A stretch of 64,000 nt of DNA from Estrella lausannensis (GTDB lineage Bacteria > Chlamydiota > Chlamydiia > Chlamydiales > Criblamydiaceae). The translations under genes and the position numbers were made by a program. Under the pieces are notes generated by a model. It saw only the letters and a list, made by a program, of their open reading frames with translations. It ran no database searches and was not told the DNA's origin. Positions 55,367-62,677 of this stretch are shown here, piece after piece. Within the stretch, counting starts at the first letter, position 1, and every line of letters starts with the position of its first letter. The stretch covers positions 1 to 64,000 of the forward strand of contig NZ_CWGJ01000012.1 in NCBI RefSeq assembly GCF_900000175.1, in the 5' to 3' direction.

Positions 55367-58300
55367 CTAGCACACATCATTAGGTACCTTGAGCACCGCT
55401 TTAACAGCATCGACAAAGACCCGATCCTGGAACTGGCTTTTCGAAAAAAAGTGATCGACCTTCAGAGGTTTCATCGCCTCAGAAAACCCGCCTTCATCTT
55501 TATAGCTCAGCAAAATGACAGGAAGCTCCGACTCTTTAAACTCCCCTCTTATCTTATGGATTAATTCTATTCCACTCATTTCAGGCATATCGATATCGCT
55601 GATCAAAAGGTCATACTTCTCTTGATTTACCTTCCTTAATCCCTCTTGGCCATTCTCAGCTTGATCGACTACAAACCCTTCTGTGGAAAGAAGATGTGTT
55701 AAAACACGGCGCACGATTGCCGAGTCATCGACAATCAAGATACGTTTTTTTCCGACGGGGTCTTTTTGTTGCAATGGCGGTAATCGCGCCCCGAGGGGAC
55801 TTTCTGCAATCTGCCGCTCAATTACTATTTTTATGCCTTCCGTATCTAAAATAAGCAGAGGATAGCCGTCCTCCATGAAAGAACCCGCGCTTATGGCATC
55901 CATCTTACCAATTTTTTTGTCCAATTCGTGGATCGCGATCTCTTTCTCTCCCAAAAAAACATCTACCTGAATTCCATAATCGCTAATACCGTCGCTCAAC
56001 ATCACGACAGGAATTCTTGCCAAGGGCGGTTCCGTACGCCGCAATCGAAGAATTGACAGCCCGTCAAACAGCGCCACATTTTTGCCGCCATCCTTAAAAT
56101 ATTCTCTGCCTTCAACTGTGAACAGATCCTCTTTTTCGACGTAGAGTACTTTTTTAATCCTAGCCAGGGGGAAAGCATACGGTTCTTTGTCAATCAGGAC
56201 TAAAAGAGCTCTAATGATCGAAAGGGTGAGCGGGAGGATCATCTCAAAGAGAGCTCCTCCGGCATCCTTGACCACCACTCTTCCGCCCAACTGCTCGACA
56301 GTGCTCTGTACAACATTCAGGCCTATTCCCCTGCCGGAAATTTCCGTGACCTCCTTGGAAGTGGAAAATCCTGGATGAAACAGGTATTTGAGAACATCCT
56401 TGTCATCCATCTTTCCAAGAATCGATTCGTGAGCCAGCTTCTTTTCGATGATCGCTTTCTTGATCTGATCTAAATCGATCCCGCTTCCGTCGTCATAAAC
56501 CGAAATGACAAGCGCCCCATCCCTGTGCGTTGCCTCCACCTTGACAAGACCTGTTTCGCATTTACCCCTCAGGGCCCGCTCTTGAGTTGATTCAATTCCA
56601 TGGTCGATAGCGTTCCTGACAAGGTGCGTCAAAGGAGATTCCAACTTTTCCAAAATCTCTCTATCCACTAACGTGTTCTTGCCTACAATTTGCAAATCAG
56701 CTTTCTTCGAGAGTTGCTTGCAAAGATCGCGGATCAGACGGGGTAAAAACTCCGTACCCTCCGAGAACGGACGCATCCTGCTCTCAACCATCTCCTGGTA
56801 GAATTTACTCGAGAGGGCTTCAGATGCCCTCGCAAACCTGTCAAATTCCTGCATAAGCTTAGAAATATCGTGGGAGAGAGACTTACCTTGCGCAAGAAGT
56901 GAATCGGCCACCGCAATGGATTCCTCTTTTTTTCCCGACCCTATCTTTTCCTTGATGCGGGAGAGGTCCATTGTCACTTTCAGAGCTTTCGTTTTCATTC
57001 TTCCCAAGCTTCTTTCAAAGAGGTCAAGTGATTTTGCCTCGACTAAAAATTCACCGGCCAGTCCCATCAGGTGGTTGATGTGGGGAAGAGAGACCCTAAG
57101 AAAACGACTCTCCTCCTTGACAGCCTCCATCGGGAGCAAGAGCGTCTCTACTAATGCTTTTTTCACCTCAGCAGGAGGTTCGGGAGTGGCACTCTTCCGG
57201 ACGAGGACCTTTCTCCCCTCTTGCGGTAGCGGGGATGAGATGTCTCTAATCAGAGTGCAGTGAGCAAAAGCTGCGGACAACTCACGCAGCAGCTGGTCGA
57301 TCCGGGTCTTGTTTTCCATCAGCCAAGAATCCAAGTGTCCTGACTCAACTTTTGATATGACATGCAAAATATCGACCGCTTTAAGCAGAACATCGATTGC
57401 TTCCGGAATGATGACCCCCTCTCCTTTTTGCACAAGGGAGAAGAGGTCTTCCATGGAATGCGCCAGTCGTGTGAGCGCGTGGAAGCCCACCGCTTTGGAT
57501 GCTCCTTTCAGTGAGTGGGAGGCACGCATCAGCTTGGATGCCGTTTTAGTATCGTCCGGATTTTTTTCAAGAGTCAGGAGATCTCCCTCGAAATCTTTGA
57601 TCTGATCTCTTAATTCTGTAAGAAATAAGGCGACAAACCTCTGGTCCTTCTCGTCAAGATCTTGAGAGGCAAAAGATTCACCCTCCTCCGGAAGCTCCTC
57701 TTTGGGATAAGGCAGGGGATGTCTGCCTTTCAGGTCTTCGTAGTAAATAAATTGCGTCGCTTCATTGGAGATGGCTAAAATGATGTTGATGCAAGTCTCA
57801 ACATTCGATTTTTTTTTAATGAGCCAAGACTGACATGTTTCAGAGCTCTCGCCCGCTAGCCCGAATAAAAATTCAACGATCTCCTGGATAAGGTCGAAAT
57901 GTCCCCGAGTCCACCCCAGGAGCTTTTTACGCACAGCGAAAAAACAGAGGTTGAGAGACCTTCCGGCCTCAACGACGATTTGAATCCCCTTCGTTTTCCC
58001 AAGATCCCGGATCTCCGCTGCTAACTCCTCAAGCAAGGTTACCCTTTCCAAATCTTCAAAATTGCTTTCGCAAAAACTGAGATGCTGCTTGAACCTGTCC
58101 GTAAGCTCTTTCAGCCGGTAAAAAAAAAGTTCTCCGCTCGGCGTACGCTTATCCAAGGCACCTTCGACGGAAACAGGAGCTGATGGGCCTTTAGGGCTCA
58201 TCATTTTTTCTAGGGCGCTTATCTTAGGTACCAACTCTTGGATGGCGTCGAGAAGTTCTTCTTCATTCTTCTTCAGTACAGGCTCGATGATAGCGAGAAA

Positions 58301-58549
58301 CTCTTGAATTGCCTCTTTGACCGCCCCTCGCGTTTCCGGTGAAACCGAGTTGACTTCCTTCTCCAGCCAGCCGGCAGCGCTCTTAATCGTATCGATTTTA
58401 AGTAAACTAGCCGCTCCCTTCATCGAATGAAAGGCCCTGGAAATTTCACCGGCGGATCTCTGTTCCGAAAGTTTATCAAGCTCGCTCTTAATGAGCTCGA
58501 CCTGCTCCCGCAACTCCTTTTGAAAAAGAGCCAGTACTTCTAATTGCAT
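55367..58549 (-). CDS. cheA: Hybrid CheA histidine kinase with C-terminal receiver (WspE-like)
   Basis: 1060 residues counting from ATG 58549; TTG 58585 would add 12, and neither start has a strong ribosome site. Domains in order: Hpt 1 with His41 in AFHSMKGAAS; a helical region; Hpt 2 with His345 in ASHSLKGASKAV; dimerisation region (about 485-570); ATPase with N-box LVRNAIDHG (Asn646), DDGSG (686-690) and GRGIG (739-743); CheW-like domain (about 775-920); receiver with Asp985 in LLISDIDMPEMSG. It is the central kinase of the operon. Hybrid CheA with a terminal receiver is typical of Wsp/Frz-type non-motility systems. Two Hpt domains are notable. Confidence 0.95.
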   Translation of the reverse strand: MQLEVLALFQKELREQVELIKSELDKLSEQRSAGEISRAFHSMKGAASLLKIDTIKSAAGWLEKEVNSVSPETRGAVKEAIQEFLAIIEPVLKKNEEELLDAIQELVPKISALEKMMSPKGPSAPVSVEGALDKRTPSGELFFYRLKELTDRFKQHLSFCESNFEDLERVTLLEELAAEIRDLGKTKGIQIVVEAGRSLNLCFFAVRKKLLGWTRGHFDLIQEIVEFLFGLAGESSETCQSWLIKKKSNVETCINIILAISNEATQFIYYEDLKGRHPLPYPKEELPEEGESFASQDLDEKDQRFVALFLTELRDQIKDFEGDLLTLEKNPDDTKTASKLMRASHSLKGASKAVGFHALTRLAHSMEDLFSLVQKGEGVIIPEAIDVLLKAVDILHVISKVESGHLDSWLMENKTRIDQLLRELSAAFAHCTLIRDISSPLPQEGRKVLVRKSATPEPPAEVKKALVETLLLPMEAVKEESRFLRVSLPHINHLMGLAGEFLVEAKSLDLFERSLGRMKTKALKVTMDLSRIKEKIGSGKKEESIAVADSLLAQGKSLSHDISKLMQEFDRFARASEALSSKFYQEMVESRMRPFSEGTEFLPRLIRDLCKQLSKKADLQIVGKNTLVDREILEKLESPLTHLVRNAIDHGIESTQERALRGKCETGLVKVEATHRDGALVISVYDDGSGIDLDQIKKAIIEKKLAHESILGKMDDKDVLKYLFHPGFSTSKEVTEISGRGIGLNVVQSTVEQLGGRVVVKDAGGALFEMILPLTLSIIRALLVLIDKEPYAFPLARIKKVLYVEKEDLFTVEGREYFKDGGKNVALFDGLSILRLRRTEPPLARIPVVMLSDGISDYGIQVDVFLGEKEIAIHELDKKIGKMDAISAGSFMEDGYPLLILDTEGIKIVIERQIAESPLGARLPPLQQKDPVGKKRILIVDDSAIVRRVLTHLLSTEGFVVDQAENGQEGLRKVNQEKYDLLISDIDMPEMSGIELIHKIRGEFKESELPVILLSYKDEGGFSEAMKPLKVDHFFSKSQFQDRVFVDAVKAVLKVPNDVC

Positions 58550-58624
58550 AAACGAAACCCAAACGCTAAAACGATTCCCTCTCAACAGACTGCTAAGGGA
58601 TTGATTTTTTCCGATTTTGCAGGC

Positions 58625-58786
58625 TATACCGAATATATTATCCCGCTACCGCACACTCCCCGATAAAGCATCAAAACGCTTTAGAAAATATCGATGAAAT
58701 GCCAATCCGTTAACAGTCTCTTATACCTAACCAAACATAAAAGTAGAGTGTTTTAAAGCCCCTAACTTCCACACCCTCCCGGTATA
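58625..58786. repeat. Probable decayed repeat copy of family length
   Basis: Exactly 162 bp, starting TATACCG and ending CGGTATA, the length of the best full copy, but with little inner similarity. It lies in the gap between the wspD-like cheW and cheA genes. Confidence 0.45.
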
Positions 58787-58792
58787 GCACGC

Positions 58793-59383
58793 CTACTTTG
58801 CGGACAACTTTTCCGAGAGAGCATAAAACAAGAGCTCCTCCTCGAGTATAGAAACCCTTTTCCCTTCGACTTCCACCAAGGCCTTAATCAGGTTTCCATG
58901 GGATTTGGCGATATTGACAGGGACGTTCTCCAAATTTTTCTGCGCGATACTAACCACTCCAAAAATTTCATCGACTTTGATCACCCACTCCTTGCGGTCT
59001 TGAGAAATTAAAATCATTAAACCATCGCCCGACTCCTTGTTTTCCCGGTATCTGCCATGAAGCAGGATCTCCAGGTCGGCTATCGGCTTCAAATCGCCGC
59101 GAACACTCACAACCCCTTTGATGGGACTTCCCTCCGGCGTTGGCATGCGATGGGAAGGCTTTGCCTCCATGACCAGCCCCACTCCCCTAGCATCCAATCC
59201 AAACCATTGCTGCTGAATGCGAAATATCAACACCTTCAAAATAAAAGGAACGTCCTCCTCTTTTTTTCTGGTGAGTTCAATCCACTCGTTGGCATATCCC
59301 GGCGGGTATGCTCTGTCGAGCAGCCTGTTGACATCGGACACTTTGTTGCTGTTTGGAAAAAACTGATTGGAACTCTCGGACAT
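58793..59383 (-). CDS. cheW: CheW-domain coupling protein, WspD-like
   Basis: 196 residues. The N-terminal 50 residues (LLDRAYPPGYANEWIELTRK at 22-41) match the extension seen in WspD-type CheW proteins, but the Cys-rich part of Pseudomonas WspD is missing. The CheW domain follows (about 48-180): LIFRIQQQWFGLDARGVGLV, PIKGVVSVRGDLKPIADL. Such proteins link receptors to CheA. AGAGG lies before the ATG at 59383. Second CheW of the operon, directly upstream of cheA. Confidence 0.9.
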   Translation of the reverse strand: MSESSNQFFPNSNKVSDVNRLLDRAYPPGYANEWIELTRKKEEDVPFILKVLIFRIQQQWFGLDARGVGLVMEAKPSHRMPTPEGSPIKGVVSVRGDLKPIADLEILLHGRYRENKESGDGLMILISQDRKEWVIKVDEIFGVVSIAQKNLENVPVNIAKSHGNLIKALVEVEGKRVSILEEELLFYALSEKLSAK

Positions 59384-59450
59384 TACAAACCTCTATCTTA
59401 CTGCCGGCCTCTAAGAGGTAGTCTCTTAACGGATTCGAATCCCCTCGCCA

Positions 59451-59526
59451 TATACCGAAAGTGCCTCAAAAGTTCGCATGAGGGTTTTAAGAAGCTCCTA
59501 TGCCAAATTTTAGACAATTTCGGTGA
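59451..59526. repeat. TATACCGAAAG-type repeat, short form
   Basis: 76 bp with TATACCGAAAGTGCCTCAAA at the left and CAATTTCGGTGA at the right, inside the gap between the two cheW genes, where wspC (cheR) lies in classic Wsp operons. Confidence 0.75.
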
Positions 59527-59640
59527 AGATCTCCCGGTTAAGCCACTCCCTATCCTTTAACTCGCTCAAATACTCTTTAAGCGCTATTTAGCCAAAAGAC
59601 TCCTGCATCGATTAGATGGGCCGACACTTTCAAATAAGCA

Positions 59641-60111
59641 TTATCTTGGCGCTGAACTTCTTGCGTAGATCTGGTGGCTAAACGCCTCAAAAAATCGCGG
59701 TACATCGATTAATTGAATGACTGTTGATCCCTGCAATACGCCAGGATGGATATACGAAAGCGGGCCGTGGTCTTCGGACTGACTGATGATAAAGGGAGAG
59801 GACGTCTCCAGGATCTCGGTCGCTTTTTCGCCTAAGATCCCAAGGCAAGGTCCTCGCTTCTCGAAAGGTGTACTTCTGACTAAAGCTATACGGGCATGCA
59901 TCCGATCAGGACAAGCTTCCCCTCCAATGATACGACAAAGGTCAATGACTGTTACGGGCTCACCTTCGAACTCTAAAATCCCCTTCACAAAGTTAGGGAG
60001 ATGAGCAACCGAGTTCACGCCGACCATCGGCACTACAAGCTCAATGTAAGAAGCCTCGATGGCAAAATACTCTCCCCCTGCGGAAAAAACAAAATAGAGC
60101 ATGAAGCCCAT
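59641..60111 (-). CDS. cheW: CheW-domain coupling protein, WspB-like position
   Basis: 156 residues (153 if the start is the second ATG at 60102, which sits at a better distance from AAGGGGG). A single CheW domain: YFVFSAGGEYFAIEASYIEL, then PNFVKGILEFEGEPVTVIDLC, the usual hydrophobic strand pattern. It heads the chemosensory operon as preserved here. In classic Wsp operons a receptor gene would lie upstream and a cheR gene downstream; both places hold only intergenic sequence with repeats. Confidence 0.9.
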   Translation of the reverse strand: MGFMLYFVFSAGGEYFAIEASYIELVVPMVGVNSVAHLPNFVKGILEFEGEPVTVIDLCRIIGGEACPDRMHARIALVRSTPFEKRGPCLGILGEKATEILETSSPFIISQSEDHGPLSYIHPGVLQGSTVIQLIDVPRFFEAFSHQIYARSSAPR

Positions 60112-60454
60112 CCCCCTTGTTTATACCGATTTATTGCGCGTGTCATTGAACGGAAATTCGATCTATCGAACACATCCACATTTCGTAAAACGCCTACAAA
60201 GCCTGTACTAAAACTCAACCATATATGCTTTGCTGTCGATTTGGGCGACATACCGAAAGCGTCTCTGCAGTGGGTATGGGGGCTTTAAGAGAACTTCGAG
60301 GAATTTAAATTTCTCGGCACTTAAAGTCCGTTTCAGCAGCAAAGAAGACGATTTCAGTTTAAGCACAAGCTCTAAGAGTTGAAATCACTCATTTTGAGTG
60401 CTTTCCCGATATTCCTTGATTTTCATCAACGAACAGAAGACGCCAAACCCGCGC
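60112..60454. other. Upstream region of the chemosensory operon, with a half repeat
   Basis: 343 bp without a gene. The left half of a repeat copy lies at 60250-60305 (ATACCGAAAGCGTCTCTGC, ATGGGGGCTTTAAGAGAA). The promoter of the operon is probably here, but no clear boxes can be named. Confidence 0.5.
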
Positions 60455-60643
60455 CTACTTTTGCTTATCCACCAATGACTTGGCGCCTTTTAACAGATAG
60501 GATACCAGGCCAGGATCTCCCTCGTAGCTCATCTCAACCTGCATTTGCCCCAGCTGATCGGCGCTATCGCATGTAATCAATACATAACACGCATGCTTGC
60601 CATCTAAAATCACCTTATAGTCTTCGTGAACATCCAATGCCAT
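60455..60643 (-). CDS. Small hypothetical protein, 62 residues
   Basis: A compact acidic protein with alternating strand pattern (YKVILDGKHACYVLITCD) followed by a helix (LVSYLLKGAKSLVDKQK). GGGGAAG lies 10 bp before the ATG. No family recognised. Its upstream sequence (60656-60706) forms the left arm of a long inverted repeat. It runs in the same direction as the chemosensory operon, 340 bp ahead of it. Confidence 0.6.
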   Translation of the reverse strand: MALDVHEDYKVILDGKHACYVLITCDSADQLGQMQVEMSYEGDPGLVSYLLKGAKSLVDKQK

Positions 60644-60655
60644 TTTCTATATCAC

Positions 60656-60903
60656 TTCCCCAGTCGTTGTTTTTATTGATGCTCAATTAGGACACATCAT
60701 CAATGAGCATACCGAAAGGACCTCGAAATTTGGATTTAGCTTTGATATAGCTCCCAAGATCGCAAGTCGCCTAATATTAAATATGGAACAACTTTTCATC
60801 ATGGAGAGCGTTATTAAAGCCAAATCCAAATTTCGAGGTCCTTTCGGTATGCTCATTGATGATGTGTCCTAATTGAGCATCAATAAAAACAACGACTGGG
60901 GAA
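60656..60903. repeat. 248-bp inverted duplication centred on a repeat element
   Basis: About 79-bp arms (60656-60734 and 60825-60903) match with a single mismatch. Their outer 51 bp (from TTCCCCAGTCGTTG) are not part of the repeat family, so flanking DNA has been copied in reverse. Confidence 0.85.
60709..60850. repeat. TATACCGAAAG-type repeat, full-length variant
   Basis: 142 bp, ATACCGAAAGGACCTCGAAA to its mirror CGAGGTCCTTTCGGTAT, with core GTCGCCTAATATTAAATATG. It is the central part of the inverted duplication. Confidence 0.85.
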
Positions 60904-61270
60904 AGGTACGTTCGATGCTGATTTGAATTTGCGAACAATCTCAGGATTTTTCGGTTCAGTCTTGCGGCCTCTTGTGATCGGTAGCGGAAAGCTCCTTTTC
61001 GATAATCTCAAATCAACATAACCGAGTCGATTTTTAAAACTGTAAATAAACCATTTACGCCAAATCCAGTGGTAAACGGCAGGACACGAACCTACGGACT
61101 CATGTATCAGGATTCGGCAATGAAATGTCAAGCGCGATCAGCAAAAAGAGGAGCTTGATCGGAATGAGGCAATTTGTTTTGATCGAGCAAGATAGGGAAA
61201 AATCGTCAACAAAAGAATAAATGTTTGTAAGGGTCTGTGAGCGGTATCGCAGACAAAATTGGGGCGCCTC
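60904..61270. other. Intergenic region without a clear gene
   Basis: An 83-codon minus-strand ORF (60880-61131) starts within this region but overlaps the palindrome and has no known features. Nothing else is recognised. Confidence 0.4.
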
Positions 61271-62527
61271 ATGATCCATCTTTCCTCCCTCTCGTTTCTT
61301 GAAAAAGAAAAACGATCCATGGTTGCGCTTACTAAAAAATTGGCCCTCATCAACAGCTTTTCAAACAATACCAAAGGGATAAAATCCGTTCAGGATATCC
61401 TGATGCACGAGGCAAAATCGCTCGGGTGCAAAGCGGTATTCATCAAAACAGCGGACGAAGCAGGCTTCGATTTAAACGGATACCCATACAAAAAAAAGAG
61501 CGGAGACATCCTCAAGCTTACCATGAGGCCAAACGCTCCTTTTCAGTGCCTCCTCATGGGACATGCCGACACGGTTTATCCGCCAGACTCCCCTTTTCAA
61601 ACATGCCGGATAGAAAGCGACCGACTGCACGGGCCCGGAGTCGCTGACATGAAAGGAGGATTGGCCGTACTTCTTAAAACCTTGGAAGCGATCGAGAGGA
61701 GCCCTAATCGACAATCCATAGGGTGGACTGTTCTTATTAACGGTGACGAAGAGACTGGTTCAAGCGCAAGCCGCCGCTTTATTGAGAAAGAAGCCTTTGG
61801 CAAGGCATGCGCGTTGGTTTTTGAACCATCCAAAGAAAACGGCGCCTTCATCAAGTCGCGACCCGCTTCGGCAAATTATCTATTTGTCGCCAGGGGCAAA
61901 GGAGCCCATGCCGGCAGGGATTTTTACCAAGGCGTCAATGCCATTGCGCCCCTAATGCGACTCGCCCTGGATTTGTCGTCCTTGACTTCGAAGAAGAAAA
62001 AAATACAGGTAAATATCGCCAAACTGGTAGGTGGAAGCGAATTCAACGTGGTGCCCGACCGGGGTTCTCTCTCCATCAATATCAGGGCTTTTGGATCTAA
62101 GAGCTGGAATCTTGCCAAAGAACAAACGCAAGCGGCCTTTTCCAGACACAAGAGGGCCCATCCGGATCTGGAAATGCACCTGCTCTCGGAAAGACCTTCC
62201 AAAGAGTTCGATAAGCTTCAAAAACCTCTTTTTGACACGCTAAATAAAAGCGGAGCTCTCTTGGGAATTCCGATCAATTTGACAGAAAGCGGCGGTGTCA
62301 CGGACGGCAACCTGATATCCGCAGTGGGCGTTCCTTGCATCGACTCCTTCGGGGTGATCGGAAGCGGCTTGCACACAGTGCACGAAGAAGCCCATATCGC
62401 CAGCTTTACCGAAAGGGCAAAACTGGCCGCTCTGACTATACTGATGTATGCCGACGCATTTTACAAAAGACGGACAAGGAGCCTGTCTATACCGAAAGCC
62501 TATCAAAAATTGGCATGGGGGCTTTGA
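61271..62527 (+). CDS. M20-family metallopeptidase (ArgE/CPG2-like)
   Basis: 418 residues from ATG 61271; TTG 61259 would add four. The M20 metal and catalytic motifs are present: LLMGHADTVYP (first zinc His and catalytic Asp), HGPGVADMKGGLAV (bridging Asp), NGDEETGS (general base Glu and metal Glu), and the dimerisation-domain RGKGAHAG. SGGVTDGNL precedes the last metal-binding His region (GLHTVHEEAH). The fold is closest to carboxypeptidase G2/glutamate carboxypeptidases. Its last residues (IPKAYQKLAWGL) and stop codon come from a repeat element. Confidence 0.9.
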   Translation: MIHLSSLSFLEKEKRSMVALTKKLALINSFSNNTKGIKSVQDILMHEAKSLGCKAVFIKTADEAGFDLNGYPYKKKSGDILKLTMRPNAPFQCLLMGHADTVYPPDSPFQTCRIESDRLHGPGVADMKGGLAVLLKTLEAIERSPNRQSIGWTVLINGDEETGSSASRRFIEKEAFGKACALVFEPSKENGAFIKSRPASANYLFVARGKGAHAGRDFYQGVNAIAPLMRLALDLSSLTSKKKKIQVNIAKLVGGSEFNVVPDRGSLSINIRAFGSKSWNLAKEQTQAAFSRHKRAHPDLEMHLLSERPSKEFDKLQKPLFDTLNKSGALLGIPINLTESGGVTDGNLISAVGVPCIDSFGVIGSGLHTVHEEAHIASFTERAKLAALTILMYADAFYKRRTRSLSIPKAYQKLAWGL

Positions 62528-62606
62528 GAAAGCCTCGGGACTGAAAGGTTGCAAGTCACCTCATTTTCCACTATTAGGTGACTTGCAATCTGTCAATCCT
62601 TTAGAG
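62488..62606. repeat. TATACCGAAAG-type repeat overlapping a gene end
   Basis: TATACCGAAAGCCTATC, GGCTTTGAGAAAGCCTCGGG, GCAAGTCACCTC, then ATTAGGTGACTTGCAATC; the right terminus is missing. It codes the last 13 residues and stop of the M20 peptidase. Confidence 0.8.
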
Positions 62607-62677
62607 ACCATTCACAAACTGAAATCGCATGATTTTTTTGCGGACGGCCTCTTTAAAAAAATAGGATCAAACACCTT

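Noticed and set aside
59396-59450. tRNA-like 3' end (GGATTCGAATCCCCTCGCCA)
   Set aside because: The T-loop-like sequence and CCA are present, but the stem does not pair properly and no D or anticodon arm can be folded upstream.
60880-61131. 83-codon minus-strand ORF
   Set aside because: Its 3' end lies in the inverted duplication, no ribosome site is seen and no domain is recognised; a gene remnant is possible but not supported.
7004-62606. CRISPR array from repeated palindromic sequence
   Set aside because: The repeats are scattered singly across the window and differ in length, without regular spacers or cas genes.
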